NCBI GenBank assembly: GCA_913045265.1
Contig: CAJWQX010000003.1
Coordinates: forward strand, 1 to 64,000
Reading direction: 5' to 3'
DNA from: UBA11889 sp002313255
Lineage (GTDB): Bacteria; Pseudomonadota; Gammaproteobacteria; Pseudomonadales; Azotimanducaceae
Length of the DNA stretch: 64,000 nucleotides
The notes beneath the pieces are model-generated. The model was not told the DNA's origin and made no database searches. It saw only the letters and a list, made by a program, of their open reading frames with translations. The position numbers and the translations under genes were made by a program. How positions within the stretch are numbered: the first letter of the stretch is position 1; every line of letters starts with the position of its first letter. Below are positions 8,456 to 17,326 of the stretch, piece by piece.

Positions 8456-9411
8456 TGCAGAAAGCGAGTATCGAGCGCCTCATTGTTCTTGGCTCCGGGC
8501 CAGCTGGCTATACCGCGGCCCTTTATGCAGCGCGGGCAAATCTCAATCCCCTGTTAATTACCGGGGTTGAAGTGGGGGGGCAACTGACGACGACAACCGA
8601 CGTTGACAATTGGCCCGGTGATTTCGAAGGCCTTCAAGGTCCAGAATTAATGATACGCATGCAAGAACATGTGGAATCGCTCGGTACGCGCCTCGTCAAT
8701 GATCAAATTCAGTCGGCCCAACTAACCGAGAAACCGTTAGAACTTATCGGTGACGACCGTGCGTACGCCTGCGAGGCGCTGATCATAACAACCGGTGCAT
8801 CCGCTCAATACCTCGGTCTTGAGAGTGAGGAGAAATTCAAAGGCCGGGGCGTGAGCGCATGCGCAACCTGTGACGGATTTTTCTATCGCAATCAAGAGGT
8901 CGCTGTGATTGGGGGTGGCAACACGGCTGTTGAAGAAGCCCTTTACCTGTCCAACATCGCTTCAAAAGTTTATTTAGTCCACCGACGCGACAGATTACGA
9001 GCGGAAAAAAAATTACAGGAGCGGTTGTTTCGACGGATCGATGAAGGTGCGGTCGAGCCCATCTGGCGTCATACGTTACATGAAGTTATCGGCGACGATT
9101 CAGGTGTAACGGGTGTACGTGTTGCATCAGTAGCCAACGCAGACATCCGCGACCTCAAACTACACGGCGTCTTCATCGCAATTGGGCACATCCCCAATAC
9201 GGCCTTGTTCGACGGACAGCTAACCATGAACAGCAACGGCTACATCCAAGTGTCGAGCGGCCTCAGCGGGAATGCGACCGCGACCAGCGTACCTGGTGTA
9301 TTCGCTGCTGGAGATGTTGCAGACCATGTCTACCGCCAAGCGATCACTTCAGCTGGATTCGGTTGTATGGCGGCTCTCGATGCTGAAAAGTACTTAGATG
9401 CTCAGACCTGA
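8455..9411 (+). CDS. trxB: Thioredoxin-disulfide reductase
   Basis: 318 residues, normal for the low-molecular-weight reductase. It has the FAD loop VLGSGPAGYTAALYAA at the N-terminus, the redox centre ACATCDGFF with cysteines at about 136 and 139, the NADPH loop VIGGGNTAVEEALYL, and the C-terminal FAD motif FAAGDVADHVYRQA. It passes electrons from NADPH through FAD to thioredoxin in the cytoplasm. Thioredoxin also serves the CysH-type reductase and ribonucleotide reductase. The start is the ATG overlapping the stop of the preceding gene; a TTG three bases earlier is possible. trxB sits divergently from ftsK. Confidence 0.97.
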   Translation: MQKASIERLIVLGSGPAGYTAALYAARANLNPLLITGVEVGGQLTTTTDVDNWPGDFEGLQGPELMIRMQEHVESLGTRLVNDQIQSAQLTEKPLELIGDDRAYACEALIITTGASAQYLGLESEEKFKGRGVSACATCDGFFYRNQEVAVIGGGNTAVEEALYLSNIASKVYLVHRRDRLRAEKKLQERLFRRIDEGAVEPIWRHTLHEVIGDDSGVTGVRVASVANADIRDLKLHGVFIAIGHIPNTALFDGQLTMNSNGYIQVSSGLSGNATATSVPGVFAAGDVADHVYRQAITSAGFGCMAALDAEKYLDAQT

Positions 9412-9432
9412 TGCGTTAAGTCCATCGCCCGT

Positions 9433-10143
9433 ATGACCTTCTCTTCCGCTGTTCCCGTGTTGACGTCTCCGAATACCCGACTGCCTGACCCTTGGATTAG
9501 TCCAGCGGATGGACCCGTCGCGGTGGGCGGCGATCTAAGCTCCGATCGGTTAATCGAGGCTTATGAGAAAGGAATCTTTCCATGGTTTTCGGATGACGAT
9601 GGCCCTGTGCTGTGGTGGTCACCAGACCCGAGAGCGATTCTGATACTGGAGGACTTCAAACCGTCCAAAAGTCTCAGGAAGGTGATTCGAAAAGGGCACT
9701 TCCGGTTAACCTTCGACCAAGCGTTTAGCAAGGTAGTCTCAGCTTGTGCGGAACCGCGACCAAACTCGAGAGAGACGTGGATTACTCCGAATATGCAGCG
9801 GGCTTACATAGCACTTCACGAATTGGAGTTAGGACACTCTGTCGAGTGCTGGCGAGGAGAGGAGCTTGTTGGAGGACTTTACGGGATTTCTCTCGGCTCA
9901 ATGTTTTTCGGCGAGTCCATGTTTTCGAGGGTCTCGAACGCTTCGAAGGTTGCGTTGGCAGGGTTAGTTGACCACCTCAGTCGATGGCGCTTCACTCTCC
10001 TAGATTGTCAAATCATGAACCAACACCTACGTTCCTTAGGTGCCATCGACATACCGAGAAATCAATTTCTTTCGCTGTTGTTGGAGAACCGACGCTACAC
10101 AACCCGAACGGGTCCGTGGGGGCAAAGTGTCGAATACAATTAA
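9433..10143 (+). CDS. aat: Leucyl/phenylalanyl-tRNA-protein transferase Aat
   Basis: 236 residues. It has all the usual blocks: an N-terminal LPDPWISPADGPVAVGGDLS, GIFPWFSDDDGPVLWWSPDPR split by the substrate loop, SRETWITPNMQRAYIALHE, and the GGLYGISLGSMFFGESMFS active-site strand. The enzyme adds Leu or Phe to proteins with N-terminal Arg or Lys, creating N-degrons for ClpS and ClpAP. ClpS and ClpA are encoded just beyond infA, so the pathway is clustered here. The arginyl transferase gene (ate/bpt), which in Pseudomonas lies between aat and infA, is absent from this spot. Confidence 0.95.
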   Translation: MTFSSAVPVLTSPNTRLPDPWISPADGPVAVGGDLSSDRLIEAYEKGIFPWFSDDDGPVLWWSPDPRAILILEDFKPSKSLRKVIRKGHFRLTFDQAFSKVVSACAEPRPNSRETWITPNMQRAYIALHELELGHSVECWRGEELVGGLYGISLGSMFFGESMFSRVSNASKVALAGLVDHLSRWRFTLLDCQIMNQHLRSLGAIDIPRNQFLSLLLENRRYTTRTGPWGQSVEYN

Positions 10144-10260
10144 GTCGCTCGCAAGATTAACAACCACCACGCGAGAAATTCTTGGCAGATCGACGATGGT
10201 TAACGCTGGAGTGATCTAACCGGGCATGCTTAAATCTCGCCACGTTTACGAGGGGACTAG

Positions 10261-10479
10261 ATGGCAAAAGAAGAACAGATCGAAATGGACGGAACGGTCA
10301 TCGATACGCTCCCGAACACGATGTTCAAGGTAGAGCTCGAAAACGGACACGTTGTTACAGCCCACATTTCCGGCAAAATGCGTAAAAACTACATACGGAT
10401 TCTCACCGGCGACGTCGTCAAAGTCGAACTAACTCCCTATGACCTTTCAAAGGGTCGAATAACGTTTCGAGAACGTTAA
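10261..10479 (+). CDS. infA: Translation initiation factor IF-1
   Basis: 72 residues, the canonical IF-1 length and a single S1/OB fold: MAKEEQIEMDGTVIDTLPN, FKVELENGHVVTAHISGKM, RKNYIRILTGDVVKVEL and the closing GRITFRER. IF-1 occupies the ribosomal A site during initiation. The ATG is preceded by a GAGGGG ribosome site six bases upstream. It is separated by 117 bases from aat, so it may have its own promoter; I cannot point to a convincing one. It is convergent with clpA. Confidence 0.98.
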   Translation: MAKEEQIEMDGTVIDTLPNTMFKVELENGHVVTAHISGKMRKNYIRILTGDVVKVELTPYDLSKGRITFRER

Positions 10480-10495
10480 CGGCATTCGAGTCACG

Positions 10496-10521
10496 GAAGC
10501 TTGCGGACCGCCGGAAGCTTC
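10496..10521. terminator. Possible hairpin between infA and clpA
   Basis: An inverted repeat GAAGCTT...AAGCTTC (arms 10496-10502 and 10515-10521, 12-base loop) sits between the convergent infA and clpA genes and touches the clpA stop. There is no T-run on either side, so it is not a textbook intrinsic terminator. It could mark the 3' ends of both transcripts. Confidence 0.35.
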
Positions 10522-12793
10522 ACGACTGAGTCGCAACACTCCTCGATTCAATCTCAATAGCAATGTCTCCGTCTTCCACCGAGACATAGACAGTACCACC
10601 CGAATCGGCCAGCTCTCCAAACAGAATATCCTCTGCCAGTCGGCTCTTAATTTTCTCATCGATGAGCCGTTGCATCGGTCGAGCACCCATCTTCTCGTCA
10701 TAACCCTCGCGCGCGATCCACTCCCGCGCGGCATCGTCCACCTCTAGTTCAACTTTCTTGCGGTCTAGCTGTGCTTGAAGCTCGGTCAGGAATTTGTCAA
10801 CGACGCTCTTGATCACCTCCATCGGCAGTCCATTGAATTGGATGATTCCATCCAACCGATTACGAAACTCCGGCGTGAACATTTTCTTGACGACTTCTAA
10901 TGCATCGGTGGCGTGGTCTTGGTGAGTGAACCCGATGGACGCGCGACTTGCTTCCTGTGCACCCGCATTGGTTGTCATTACCAGCACGACATTCCGAAAG
11001 TCCGCATTTCGACCGTTGTTATCGGTCAATGTTCCGTGATCCATGACTTGAAGCAAGAGATTAAAAACTTCTGGGTGTGCCTTCTCGACTTCGTCCAGTA
11101 GCACCACACTGTGGGGATGTTTTGTTACCGCTTCCGTTAACAAACCTCCCTGGTCAAAACCTACGTATCCCGGCGGAGCTCCGATGAGACGCGATACGGT
11201 GTGGCGCTCCATGTATTCGGACATGTCAAATCGCAACAGTTCAACACCCATGACACGCGCTAATTGACGAGCGACTTCCGTTTTACCAACACCGGTCGGT
11301 CCAGAGAAAAGAAACGATCCAATCGGTTTTTCATCGGCCTTGAGCCCGGCGCGCGATAACTTGATCGCGTTAGCCAATGTCTCGATGGCACTGTCCTGTC
11401 CGAAAACTGCCATCTTCAATTTACTGTCCAAACCTTTCAATGCTGCTTTATCGGACGTTGTCACCTGACTTGACGGTATCCGTGCAATTTTCGCGACAAC
11501 TTGCTCAACGTCCGGCGCTCCAATGGTCTTTTTACGCCGACTAACTGTCACCAGCTGCTGTGCGGCTCCAGCTTCATCAATGACGTCGATCGCTTTGTCC
11601 GGCATGAAACGGTCCGTTATGTAGCGATCGGCGAGTTCAGCGGCCACCCTTAGCGCGCGATCTGTATATCGCAATTGGTAATGATCCTCGAAACGCGATT
11701 TGAGTCCTTTCAGTATCTTGTACGTGTCATCAACACCAGGCTCGGTTATATCGATTTTTTGAAAACGCCTCGACAGCGCTCGATCTTTGTCAAAAATTCC
11801 GCGATATTCCTGATAGGTCGTCGACCCCATACACCTCACCTCACCCGATGCAAGCAGCGGTTTCAAGAGGTTAGACGCATCCATCACGCCACCAGAAGCG
11901 GCACCCGCTCCAATGATCATGTGTATTTCATCAATAAAGAGGATGGCGCCTTCTTCATCCTTCAGTTCCACCAAGAGTTGCTTGAAGCGCTTTTCAAAAT
12001 CGCCTCGATATTTAGTGCCTGCTAGCAACGCGCCCAGATCTAAGCCGTAGACGTTGCTCTCCCCCACGACTTCGGGCACCTGGTGATCAACGATTCTCTT
12101 CGCCAAACCTTCAGCGATCGCAGTCTTGCCAACTCCAGACTCTCCCACCAACAACGGGTTGTTCTTGCGTCGACGACAAAGAATCTGGATAACTCTTTCG
12201 ACCTCACTATCTCGACCGACTAGAGGGTCGATATGGCCGCGTCGCGCGCTCTCGTTTAAGTTTGTTGCGAATGCTTGCAGCGCCGTTTGGGCAGTCTCCT
12301 CTTCGCTAGAATCCCCGTGTACAGGTTCTGGCTCTGTATCGCCTCCGCTCTCATCCGCAACTTTAGATATGCCGTGCGCGATATAATTAACGATGTCAAT
12401 GCGCGCGATTTGTTGTTGTTTTAGAAAAAATACCGACTGCGACTCCTGTTCATTAAAAATCGCGATGAGTACATTCGCCCCCGTCACTTCTGCTTGGCCG
12501 CTTGACTGAACATGGAACAGCGCACGCTGAAGGACTCGCGTAAAACCTAGCGTCGGTTCCGTTTCGCGTTGAGCATCTCCAGCTGGAATCAAAGGTGTAG
12601 TCGTTTCGATAAATTCTTGCAAGTCCGACTTGAGGGTATCCAAGTCCGCACCCACGTTCGTTAAAACTTCAATGGCTTTCGCGTTGTCAAGAAGGGCGAA
12701 AAGAAGGTGCTCGACCGTCATGAACTCGTGGCGTTTCGCGCGGGCATCCTTAAAGGCCTCGTTGAGCGTGACTTCTAGATCTTTGCTCAGCAT
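10520..12793 (-). CDS. clpA: ATP-dependent Clp protease ATP-binding subunit ClpA
   Basis: 757 residues, full length. The N-domain that docks ClpS covers roughly residues 1-145. AAA module 1 has Walker A GESGVGKT near 216, and AAA module 2 has Walker A GPTGVGKT near 498. A ClpP-docking loop is seen at RASIGFTHQ (about 620). The C-terminal D2 small domain ends the protein. ClpA unfolds N-degron and other substrates into ClpP, whose gene is at 57 kb. The ATG start lies three bases after the clpS stop, so clpS-clpA form an operon read leftward. Confidence 0.97.
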   Translation of the reverse strand: MLSKDLEVTLNEAFKDARAKRHEFMTVEHLLFALLDNAKAIEVLTNVGADLDTLKSDLQEFIETTTPLIPAGDAQRETEPTLGFTRVLQRALFHVQSSGQAEVTGANVLIAIFNEQESQSVFFLKQQQIARIDIVNYIAHGISKVADESGGDTEPEPVHGDSSEEETAQTALQAFATNLNESARRGHIDPLVGRDSEVERVIQILCRRRKNNPLLVGESGVGKTAIAEGLAKRIVDHQVPEVVGESNVYGLDLGALLAGTKYRGDFEKRFKQLLVELKDEEGAILFIDEIHMIIGAGAASGGVMDASNLLKPLLASGEVRCMGSTTYQEYRGIFDKDRALSRRFQKIDITEPGVDDTYKILKGLKSRFEDHYQLRYTDRALRVAAELADRYITDRFMPDKAIDVIDEAGAAQQLVTVSRRKKTIGAPDVEQVVAKIARIPSSQVTTSDKAALKGLDSKLKMAVFGQDSAIETLANAIKLSRAGLKADEKPIGSFLFSGPTGVGKTEVARQLARVMGVELLRFDMSEYMERHTVSRLIGAPPGYVGFDQGGLLTEAVTKHPHSVVLLDEVEKAHPEVFNLLLQVMDHGTLTDNNGRNADFRNVVLVMTTNAGAQEASRASIGFTHQDHATDALEVVKKMFTPEFRNRLDGIIQFNGLPMEVIKSVVDKFLTELQAQLDRKKVELEVDDAAREWIAREGYDEKMGARPMQRLIDEKIKSRLAEDILFGELADSGGTVYVSVEDGDIAIEIESRSVATQS

Positions 12794-12796
12794 GCG

Positions 12797-13129
12797 TCAG
12801 TCCGTCATTTCTATGGTCGACAATAAAGGATGCTGGTTTTCCTGGGAGTAATGATTAACTTGCTCTGACTTTGATTCAGCAACATCTCGCGGGAATATCC
12901 CACAAACCGCGCTCCCGCTCGTATGCACCACCAACATTATCTGCGTCGCTTTTTCTCGGTTCATCGCGAAAAACACTTCGAGTATATGTACCACAAACTC
13001 CATAGGCGTGAAGTCATCGTTAAGAAGAATCACCTTGTACATGGACGGGCGCTCTAGTTTAGGTTTCTCAGGAGCGGTCGCCAAGTCACCTTGTCGATCT
13101 TGTTCCCAGTCGCCGTCTTCATTACTCAT
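12797..13129 (-). CDS. clpS: Clp protease adaptor ClpS
   Basis: 110 residues. After an acidic disordered tail of about 30 residues comes the ClpS fold: YKVILLNDDFTPMEFVVHIL with the Asp-Asp N-degron pocket, then NREKATQIMLVVHTSGSAVCG. ClpS binds N-terminal Leu, Phe, Tyr and Trp and delivers such proteins to ClpA, inhibiting other ClpA substrates. The pairing with Aat, encoded 3 kb away, makes a complete Leu/N-degron pathway in this region. It is divergent from the cold-shock gene. Confidence 0.96.
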   Translation of the reverse strand: MSNEDGDWEQDRQGDLATAPEKPKLERPSMYKVILLNDDFTPMEFVVHILEVFFAMNREKATQIMLVVHTSGSAVCGIFPRDVAESKSEQVNHYSQENQHPLLSTIEMTD

Positions 13130-13253
13130 GAAGCTTCCAGGTCACAGCAAACAACGCCATTAAGTCCATCACTCGCAACGTATCGACCATAGTGCGAGAG
13201 GCCTACATCACGCGCCACTCAGTGTACAGCATTGGCCAAATCTTAAGAAGCGC

Positions 13254-13280
13254 TTGACACGCCGCACGGCCTGTAACAAT
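13254..13280 (+). promoter_or_regulatory. Candidate sigma-70 promoter of cspD-like gene
   Basis: A perfect -35 hexamer TTGACA (13254-13259) is followed by TGTAACAAT (13272-13280), an imperfect extended -10. The spacing to the best -10 reading is short (about 15). It would give an untranslated leader of roughly 100 bases, which is common in cold-shock genes. Confidence 0.4.
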
Positions 13281-13390
13281 GTTGAGCGATAGGCCGAAAA
13301 AGGACTTTTGTTTTGGCCGTCGCGACGTCCATCGCGGACAAAGCGTACAGGTCGGAGCCGAAGTTATTCCCAGATTTAGGGGGAACAGGA

Positions 13391-13663
13391 ATGGCTCTAG
13401 GTAAGGTTAAGTGGTTTAACAACGCCAAAGGCTACGGCTTCATCCTGCCGGAAAATGGAGGGGAAGACCTTTTTGCGCATTACTCCTCGGTAGAAATGGA
13501 TGGCTATAAAACACTCCGGGCCGGCGATGACGTTGAATTTGAAATCGAGGAAGGTCCGAAAGGATCGCATGCAGTTCACATACGTTCAGCTGATGAATCC
13601 ACCGGTGCGCATATGGAGGACTCACCCGACGAAGCTAATATTCAAGCGGACTCAGAGAACTAA
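13391..13663 (+). CDS. cspD: Cold-shock domain protein, CspD-like
   Basis: 90 residues: a single cold-shock domain (residues 1-67) plus an acidic tail of about 23 residues. RNP1 is seen in NNAKGYGFILPENGG and RNP2 in EDLFAHYSSVEMDGYKTL. It should bind single-stranded RNA and DNA; in E. coli CspD is a replication inhibitor made in stationary phase. The start at 13391 is chosen because MALGKVKWFN is the family N-terminus and AGGGGG lies seven bases upstream; an in-frame upstream extension does not look like protein. clpS-cspD adjacency is conserved in gammaproteobacteria. Confidence 0.93.
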   Translation: MALGKVKWFNNAKGYGFILPENGGEDLFAHYSSVEMDGYKTLRAGDDVEFEIEEGPKGSHAVHIRSADESTGAHMEDSPDEANIQADSEN

Positions 13664-13691
13664 ATACCTTCAGTCAACGAATTCTAGATAA

Positions 13692-15917
13692 TTACGGTTG
13701 CAACAAAGCGATGGCCCGATTAAACGTCAACGAGGGTCGCATCGCTTTATCCGCGAGGCCTGTATCCGGGAAATAATATCCGCCCAAATCCACGGGACCT
13801 CCTTGCGCTTCCATCAGTTCTCTATTAATTACGCCTTCATTATCGTTGAGTGCTCTTTCCAACAATCGAAATTCATTCTTCAAACTTGGATCATGATGTT
13901 GTGCTGCAATCGCTTCGGCCCAAAACTTCGCAAAATAATAATGGCTACCCCGGTTATCGATTTCGTTAACGATACGAGATGGCGATTTATTGCTTTCAAG
14001 AAATTTCGCGATCGCTTGGTTCAATGTGACTGCCAGCACACGTGCACGAGCGTTTTCGAACTTTTCGGCCAAATGCTCCAACGACGTCCCTAAAGCTAAA
14101 AACTCTCCCAGCGAGTCCCAACGTAGATGTCCCTCAGCTTCAAATTGTTGGACATGTTTCGGGGCAGAGCCACCGGCACCGGTCTCAAATAGCCCACCAC
14201 CATTGATGAGAGGCACAATCGATAACATTTTTGCGCTTGTGCCCAGTTCGAGAATTGGAAATAGATCCGTGAGGTAGTCCCTCAACACGTTTCCGGTCAC
14301 AGAAACCGTATCCTTCCCGGCTCTCATTCGCTCAAGAGAGAATATCGTCGCGTCTCGGGGCGACATGATGTGATAAGCAACATCGCTAAGGTCATAGTCG
14401 TTTAGGTACCGATTCACTTTTTCAATAAGCCGAGCATCGTGTGCGCGGTCTTCGTCTAACCAAAACACAATAGGTGCACCCGTTCGACGCCCTCTTTCGA
14501 CCGCGAGCCCGACCCAATCTTGAATCGGCCCATCCTTGACGCGACATAAACGCCAAATGTCGCCAGTTTCGACTCCGTGCTCGTGAAGGGTTTCGCCGTT
14601 AGATCCTTTAACCCGAATCAAACCTTTACCCTGAGCTTCGAACGTCGTCCCATGAGAACCATATTCCTCGGCCTTTTGCGCCATTAATCCAACGTTCGGG
14701 ATAGACCCCATCGTAGTTGGATCAAACGCTCCGTAGGCAATGCAATGCTTGATCGTTTCGGAATAAACCGCGGCATAAGAGCGATCCGGGATAACAGCCT
14801 TCATATCATGAAGTTCCCCATCAGGCCCCCACATTTTTCCAGATTCTCTAATCGCAGCAGGCATGGACGCGTCAATAATGACGTCGCTCGGAACATGAAG
14901 ATTCGTAATACCCAAGTCTGAGTTGACCATCGCCAATTGAGGCCCGTTCGTAAGGCAGCAATTTAAATCGGTTTCAATGGCATTAGTTTGATCGTTGGAA
15001 AGCAACTTTATTTTTTGGTATATGTCTCCAATTCCATTGTTCGGGTCGGCACCCAGGTCCCTAAAGACAGCTCCGTGCTTTTCAAAAGCCTCCGCGTAAT
15101 ACGTCCTCACCACATGACCAAAGATGATTGGATCGGACACCTGCATCATCGTCGCCTTCAGGTGCAAGGAAAATAGAACCCCTTGTTCCGTCTTCGACAT
15201 TTCTTGCGCAAGAAATTTACAAAGCGCGTGCTTGCTCATCATGGCCGCGTCCACGACTTCGCCTTCCTCAACAGCAACCGCGTCAGCCAACAGCGTCGTT
15301 CCCTTTTCATCAACAAATTCGATAATCAAGGTATCGTCGCTTGGCATGACGACCGAGCGTTCACTTCCGTAAAAATCACCCGAAGTCATGTGGGCAACGT
15401 GCGATTTGGAATCCGATGACCATGCCCCCATTGGATGCGGGTGCTTTTTCGCATAGCGCTTAACAGCATCAGCTGCCCTACGATCGGAATTGCCTTCCCG
15501 CAATACGGGATTCACGGCACTTCCCTTTACTACGTCGTAGCGCATTTTTATCTTCTCTTCTTCAGCACCCCGGGGTTCTTCTGGATAGTCCGGTATGCCG
15601 TAACCTTTTTCCTGAAGCTCCGCGATCGCTTCGTGCATTTGGGGGAGCGACGCGCTGATATTTGGGAGTTTGATGATATTGGCGTCGGAACGCAGAGTTA
15701 ATCGTCCTAACTCCGCCAAATCATCGTTAAATCGTTGTTCGGGAACCAGGAGCTCTGGGAACACCGAAAGAATCCGACCCGCTAACGAAATGTCTCGCGT
15801 TTCAACAACGACACCAGCCGCATCAGTAAAAGCTTTGACGATCGGTAGCAAAGAAAACGTCGCCAGGCGCGGCGCTTCATCAGTTTGGGTATATATGATC
15901 TTAGGTACTTCGCTCAA
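13692..15917 (-). CDS. icd: Isocitrate dehydrogenase, NADP, monomeric
   Basis: 741 residues, matching the monomeric 80-kDa IDH, which is unrelated in length to the dimeric 416-residue enzyme. It begins MSEVPKIIYTQTDEAP and carries family blocks such as LRSDANIIKLPNISAS, RNREGNSDRRAA-like REGNSDRRAADAVK, ETDLNCCLTNGPQLAMVNSD and GGYYFPDTGLADKAMRPS near the end. It oxidises isocitrate to 2-oxoglutarate in the TCA cycle. The start is TTG with a TAGGAAG ribosome site seven bases upstream; no better ATG exists. The leader contains a long inverted repeat (reported separately). It converges with the cold-shock gene. Confidence 0.96.
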   Translation of the reverse strand: MSEVPKIIYTQTDEAPRLATFSLLPIVKAFTDAAGVVVETRDISLAGRILSVFPELLVPEQRFNDDLAELGRLTLRSDANIIKLPNISASLPQMHEAIAELQEKGYGIPDYPEEPRGAEEEKIKMRYDVVKGSAVNPVLREGNSDRRAADAVKRYAKKHPHPMGAWSSDSKSHVAHMTSGDFYGSERSVVMPSDDTLIIEFVDEKGTTLLADAVAVEEGEVVDAAMMSKHALCKFLAQEMSKTEQGVLFSLHLKATMMQVSDPIIFGHVVRTYYAEAFEKHGAVFRDLGADPNNGIGDIYQKIKLLSNDQTNAIETDLNCCLTNGPQLAMVNSDLGITNLHVPSDVIIDASMPAAIRESGKMWGPDGELHDMKAVIPDRSYAAVYSETIKHCIAYGAFDPTTMGSIPNVGLMAQKAEEYGSHGTTFEAQGKGLIRVKGSNGETLHEHGVETGDIWRLCRVKDGPIQDWVGLAVERGRRTGAPIVFWLDEDRAHDARLIEKVNRYLNDYDLSDVAYHIMSPRDATIFSLERMRAGKDTVSVTGNVLRDYLTDLFPILELGTSAKMLSIVPLINGGGLFETGAGGSAPKHVQQFEAEGHLRWDSLGEFLALGTSLEHLAEKFENARARVLAVTLNQAIAKFLESNKSPSRIVNEIDNRGSHYYFAKFWAEAIAAQHHDPSLKNEFRLLERALNDNEGVINRELMEAQGGPVDLGGYYFPDTGLADKAMRPSLTFNRAIALLQP

Positions 15918-15966
15918 AACAACTTCCTACTGTTTTAATTCCTACGAAGATGAAGCCATCAACCCT

Positions 15967-16047
15967 GGTCCAGAGGACGGTCGGGACGAGGTCGTTATCG
16001 ATTCACGCATGCACAAAGGCTACCACACGAACATTGTCCTCTAGACC
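15967..16047. repeat. Long-range inverted repeat in the idh leader
   Basis: Arms 15967-15978 (GGTCCAGAGGAC) and 16036-16047 (GTCCTCTAGACC) can pair over 12 positions with a single G-U pair in the RNA, around a 57-base loop. The repeat lies between the moaE stop and the idh start, and both genes are read leftward. No T-run follows. It may be a 3'-end structure for moa mRNA or a leader structure for idh. Confidence 0.5.
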
Positions 16048-16058
16048 ACGGGGCCGAC

Positions 16059-16517
16059 TTAAAATTCCCAGTTCGTTCTCCGATCGCGATCATTTTGAGT
16101 GGATTCAACCCACCTCGATTGTTCCGTCCCTTGTTCTTTCTTCCAAAAAACAGCCTCCGTTTTAAGGAAATCCATAATGCATTCGCACGCCGCAAACGCA
16201 TCCGGACGGTGTCCCGAACCAACCATCACCAAAACGATTTGGTCGCTTGGTTTCAATAATCCGACGCGATGGATAATTAATACATCGAGCAAGCTCCATT
16301 TCTTAACCGCGTACTCCCCGATTTTTTTCATACTTGTCTCGGTCATTCCGGGATAGTGTTCTAGCTGTAGTCCTTGAATTTCGCGATCTTCAAATCGATC
16401 TCGAACGAGACCTGCAAATGCGACTATCGCACCGCCGTCGCCCGCCATGCGCATCCGACATTTCGACCATTCCGCGTCGATCGAAAAATCAACTTCCTGG
16501 ACTCGAACTTCTATCAC
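16059..16517 (-). CDS. moaE: Molybdopterin synthase catalytic subunit MoaE
   Basis: 152 residues from a GTG start. Recognisable MoaE blocks are GAIVAFAGLVRDRF, LEHYPGMTETSMKKI, VLIIHRVGLLKPSDQIVLV and FAACECIMDFLKTEAVFWKKE, which contains the catalytic lysines. MoaE with MoaD converts cyclic pyranopterin monophosphate into molybdopterin. The start GTG at 16517 is one base after the moaD stop and gives VIEVRVQEVDFSID, which fits the family. A start further upstream would lie inside moaD. It is the last gene of a moaC-moaD-moaE operon. Confidence 0.93.
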   Translation of the reverse strand: MIEVRVQEVDFSIDAEWSKCRMRMAGDGGAIVAFAGLVRDRFEDREIQGLQLEHYPGMTETSMKKIGEYAVKKWSLLDVLIIHRVGLLKPSDQIVLVMVGSGHRPDAFAACECIMDFLKTEAVFWKKEQGTEQSRWVESTQNDRDRRTNWEF

Positions 16518-16518
16518 C

Positions 16519-16785
16519 TTACCCGCCCGTGATTGGTGGTAAGAATGCCACCTCATCTCCATCGTTCAAATTCTGTTCAGTTCGAAGGATCACTTGGTTA
16601 ACGGCGACTTTAACTTGATCTCCCTCAATAGCCGCGAGCGCATCGGGATCTAAATCGTCCCTAAGCGCGAGCATAACGTCGCCTGATCCCGAACCGTGCG
16701 GTAAATCAATTTCAATACTATCGATGGCCGTTATTTCTCGGAGCGAAGCAAAAAACCGGACAGTTATCCTCAAGATCGAATCCAA
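16519..16785 (-). CDS. moaD: Molybdopterin synthase sulfur carrier MoaD
   Basis: 88 residues, ubiquitin-like, with the essential C-terminal di-glycine in VAFLPPITGG. The N-terminal strand ITVRFFASLREIT is typical. MoaD is adenylated by MoeB, receives sulfur as a thiocarboxylate and donates it inside MoaE. The start shown is a TTG at 16785, which overlaps the end of moaC. A second TTG at 16773, giving an 84-residue protein beginning MRITVRFFA, fits the family equally well. No ATG is available. Confidence 0.88.
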   Translation of the reverse strand: MDSILRITVRFFASLREITAIDSIEIDLPHGSGSGDVMLALRDDLDPDALAAIEGDQVKVAVNQVILRTEQNLNDGDEVAFLPPITGG

Positions 16786-17243
16786 GTCCCAGACTTTCCA
16801 CCAGACTTAGACCGAAGCATGAGATTCTCAATGCGAATTTCACGCTCAACCGCCTTGCACATGTCATAAATTGTCAAAGCTGCAACGCTAACGGCCGTCA
16901 GCGCTTCCATCTCGACACCTGTTTGACCTATTACTTTGCAAAGAGACAGAACTTGCAGTTTTCCGGAACTCACCCGTTCAAAATCAATTGAGATTTTCGT
17001 AATTGCGAGCGGATGACATAGCGGTATCAATTCGCTCGTTTTCTTAGCTCCTAGAATACCGGCGACACGGGCGACCGAAAGCACGTCACCTTTAGGGAGA
17101 CCGCCCGCAACTAGAAGATCCAGCGTATCCGGATCCATACATACCATAGCTTCCGCGGTAGCCGTGCGTTCCGATTCAGGTTTATCGGAGACGTCGACCA
17201 TTGTCGCGCTTCCTTCCGCGTCGATGTGCGTCAGTTTGGCCAT
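16770..17243 (-). CDS. moaC: Cyclic pyranopterin monophosphate synthase MoaC
   Basis: 157 residues from the ATG at 17243 (MAKLTHIDAEGSATMVDVS). The conserved blocks are SELIPLCHPLAITK, IGQTGVEMEALTAVSVAALT, IYDMCKAVE and the final lysine-rich loop SKSGGKSGTW. MoaC forms cPMP from the MoaA product. No moaA or moaB is present nearby, so the first step must be encoded elsewhere. The gene is divergent from mnmA, separated by 83 bases. Confidence 0.95.
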   Translation of the reverse strand: MAKLTHIDAEGSATMVDVSDKPESERTATAEAMVCMDPDTLDLLVAGGLPKGDVLSVARVAGILGAKKTSELIPLCHPLAITKISIDFERVSSGKLQVLSLCKVIGQTGVEMEALTAVSVAALTIYDMCKAVEREIRIENLMLRSKSGGKSGTWIRS

Positions 17244-17326
17244 GGTGGCCCGGATTAAAGCCAACCCACTCGTTATAAGCAACTGAACAAGTACAATGCG
17301 TTCCTGTCGTTATTGGAACAAATGAC

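Noticed and set aside
15670..16044. 124-residue plus-strand frame running out of idh into its leader
   Set aside because: Its first two thirds are antisense to idh; the remaining part overlaps an inverted repeat and has no start of its own.
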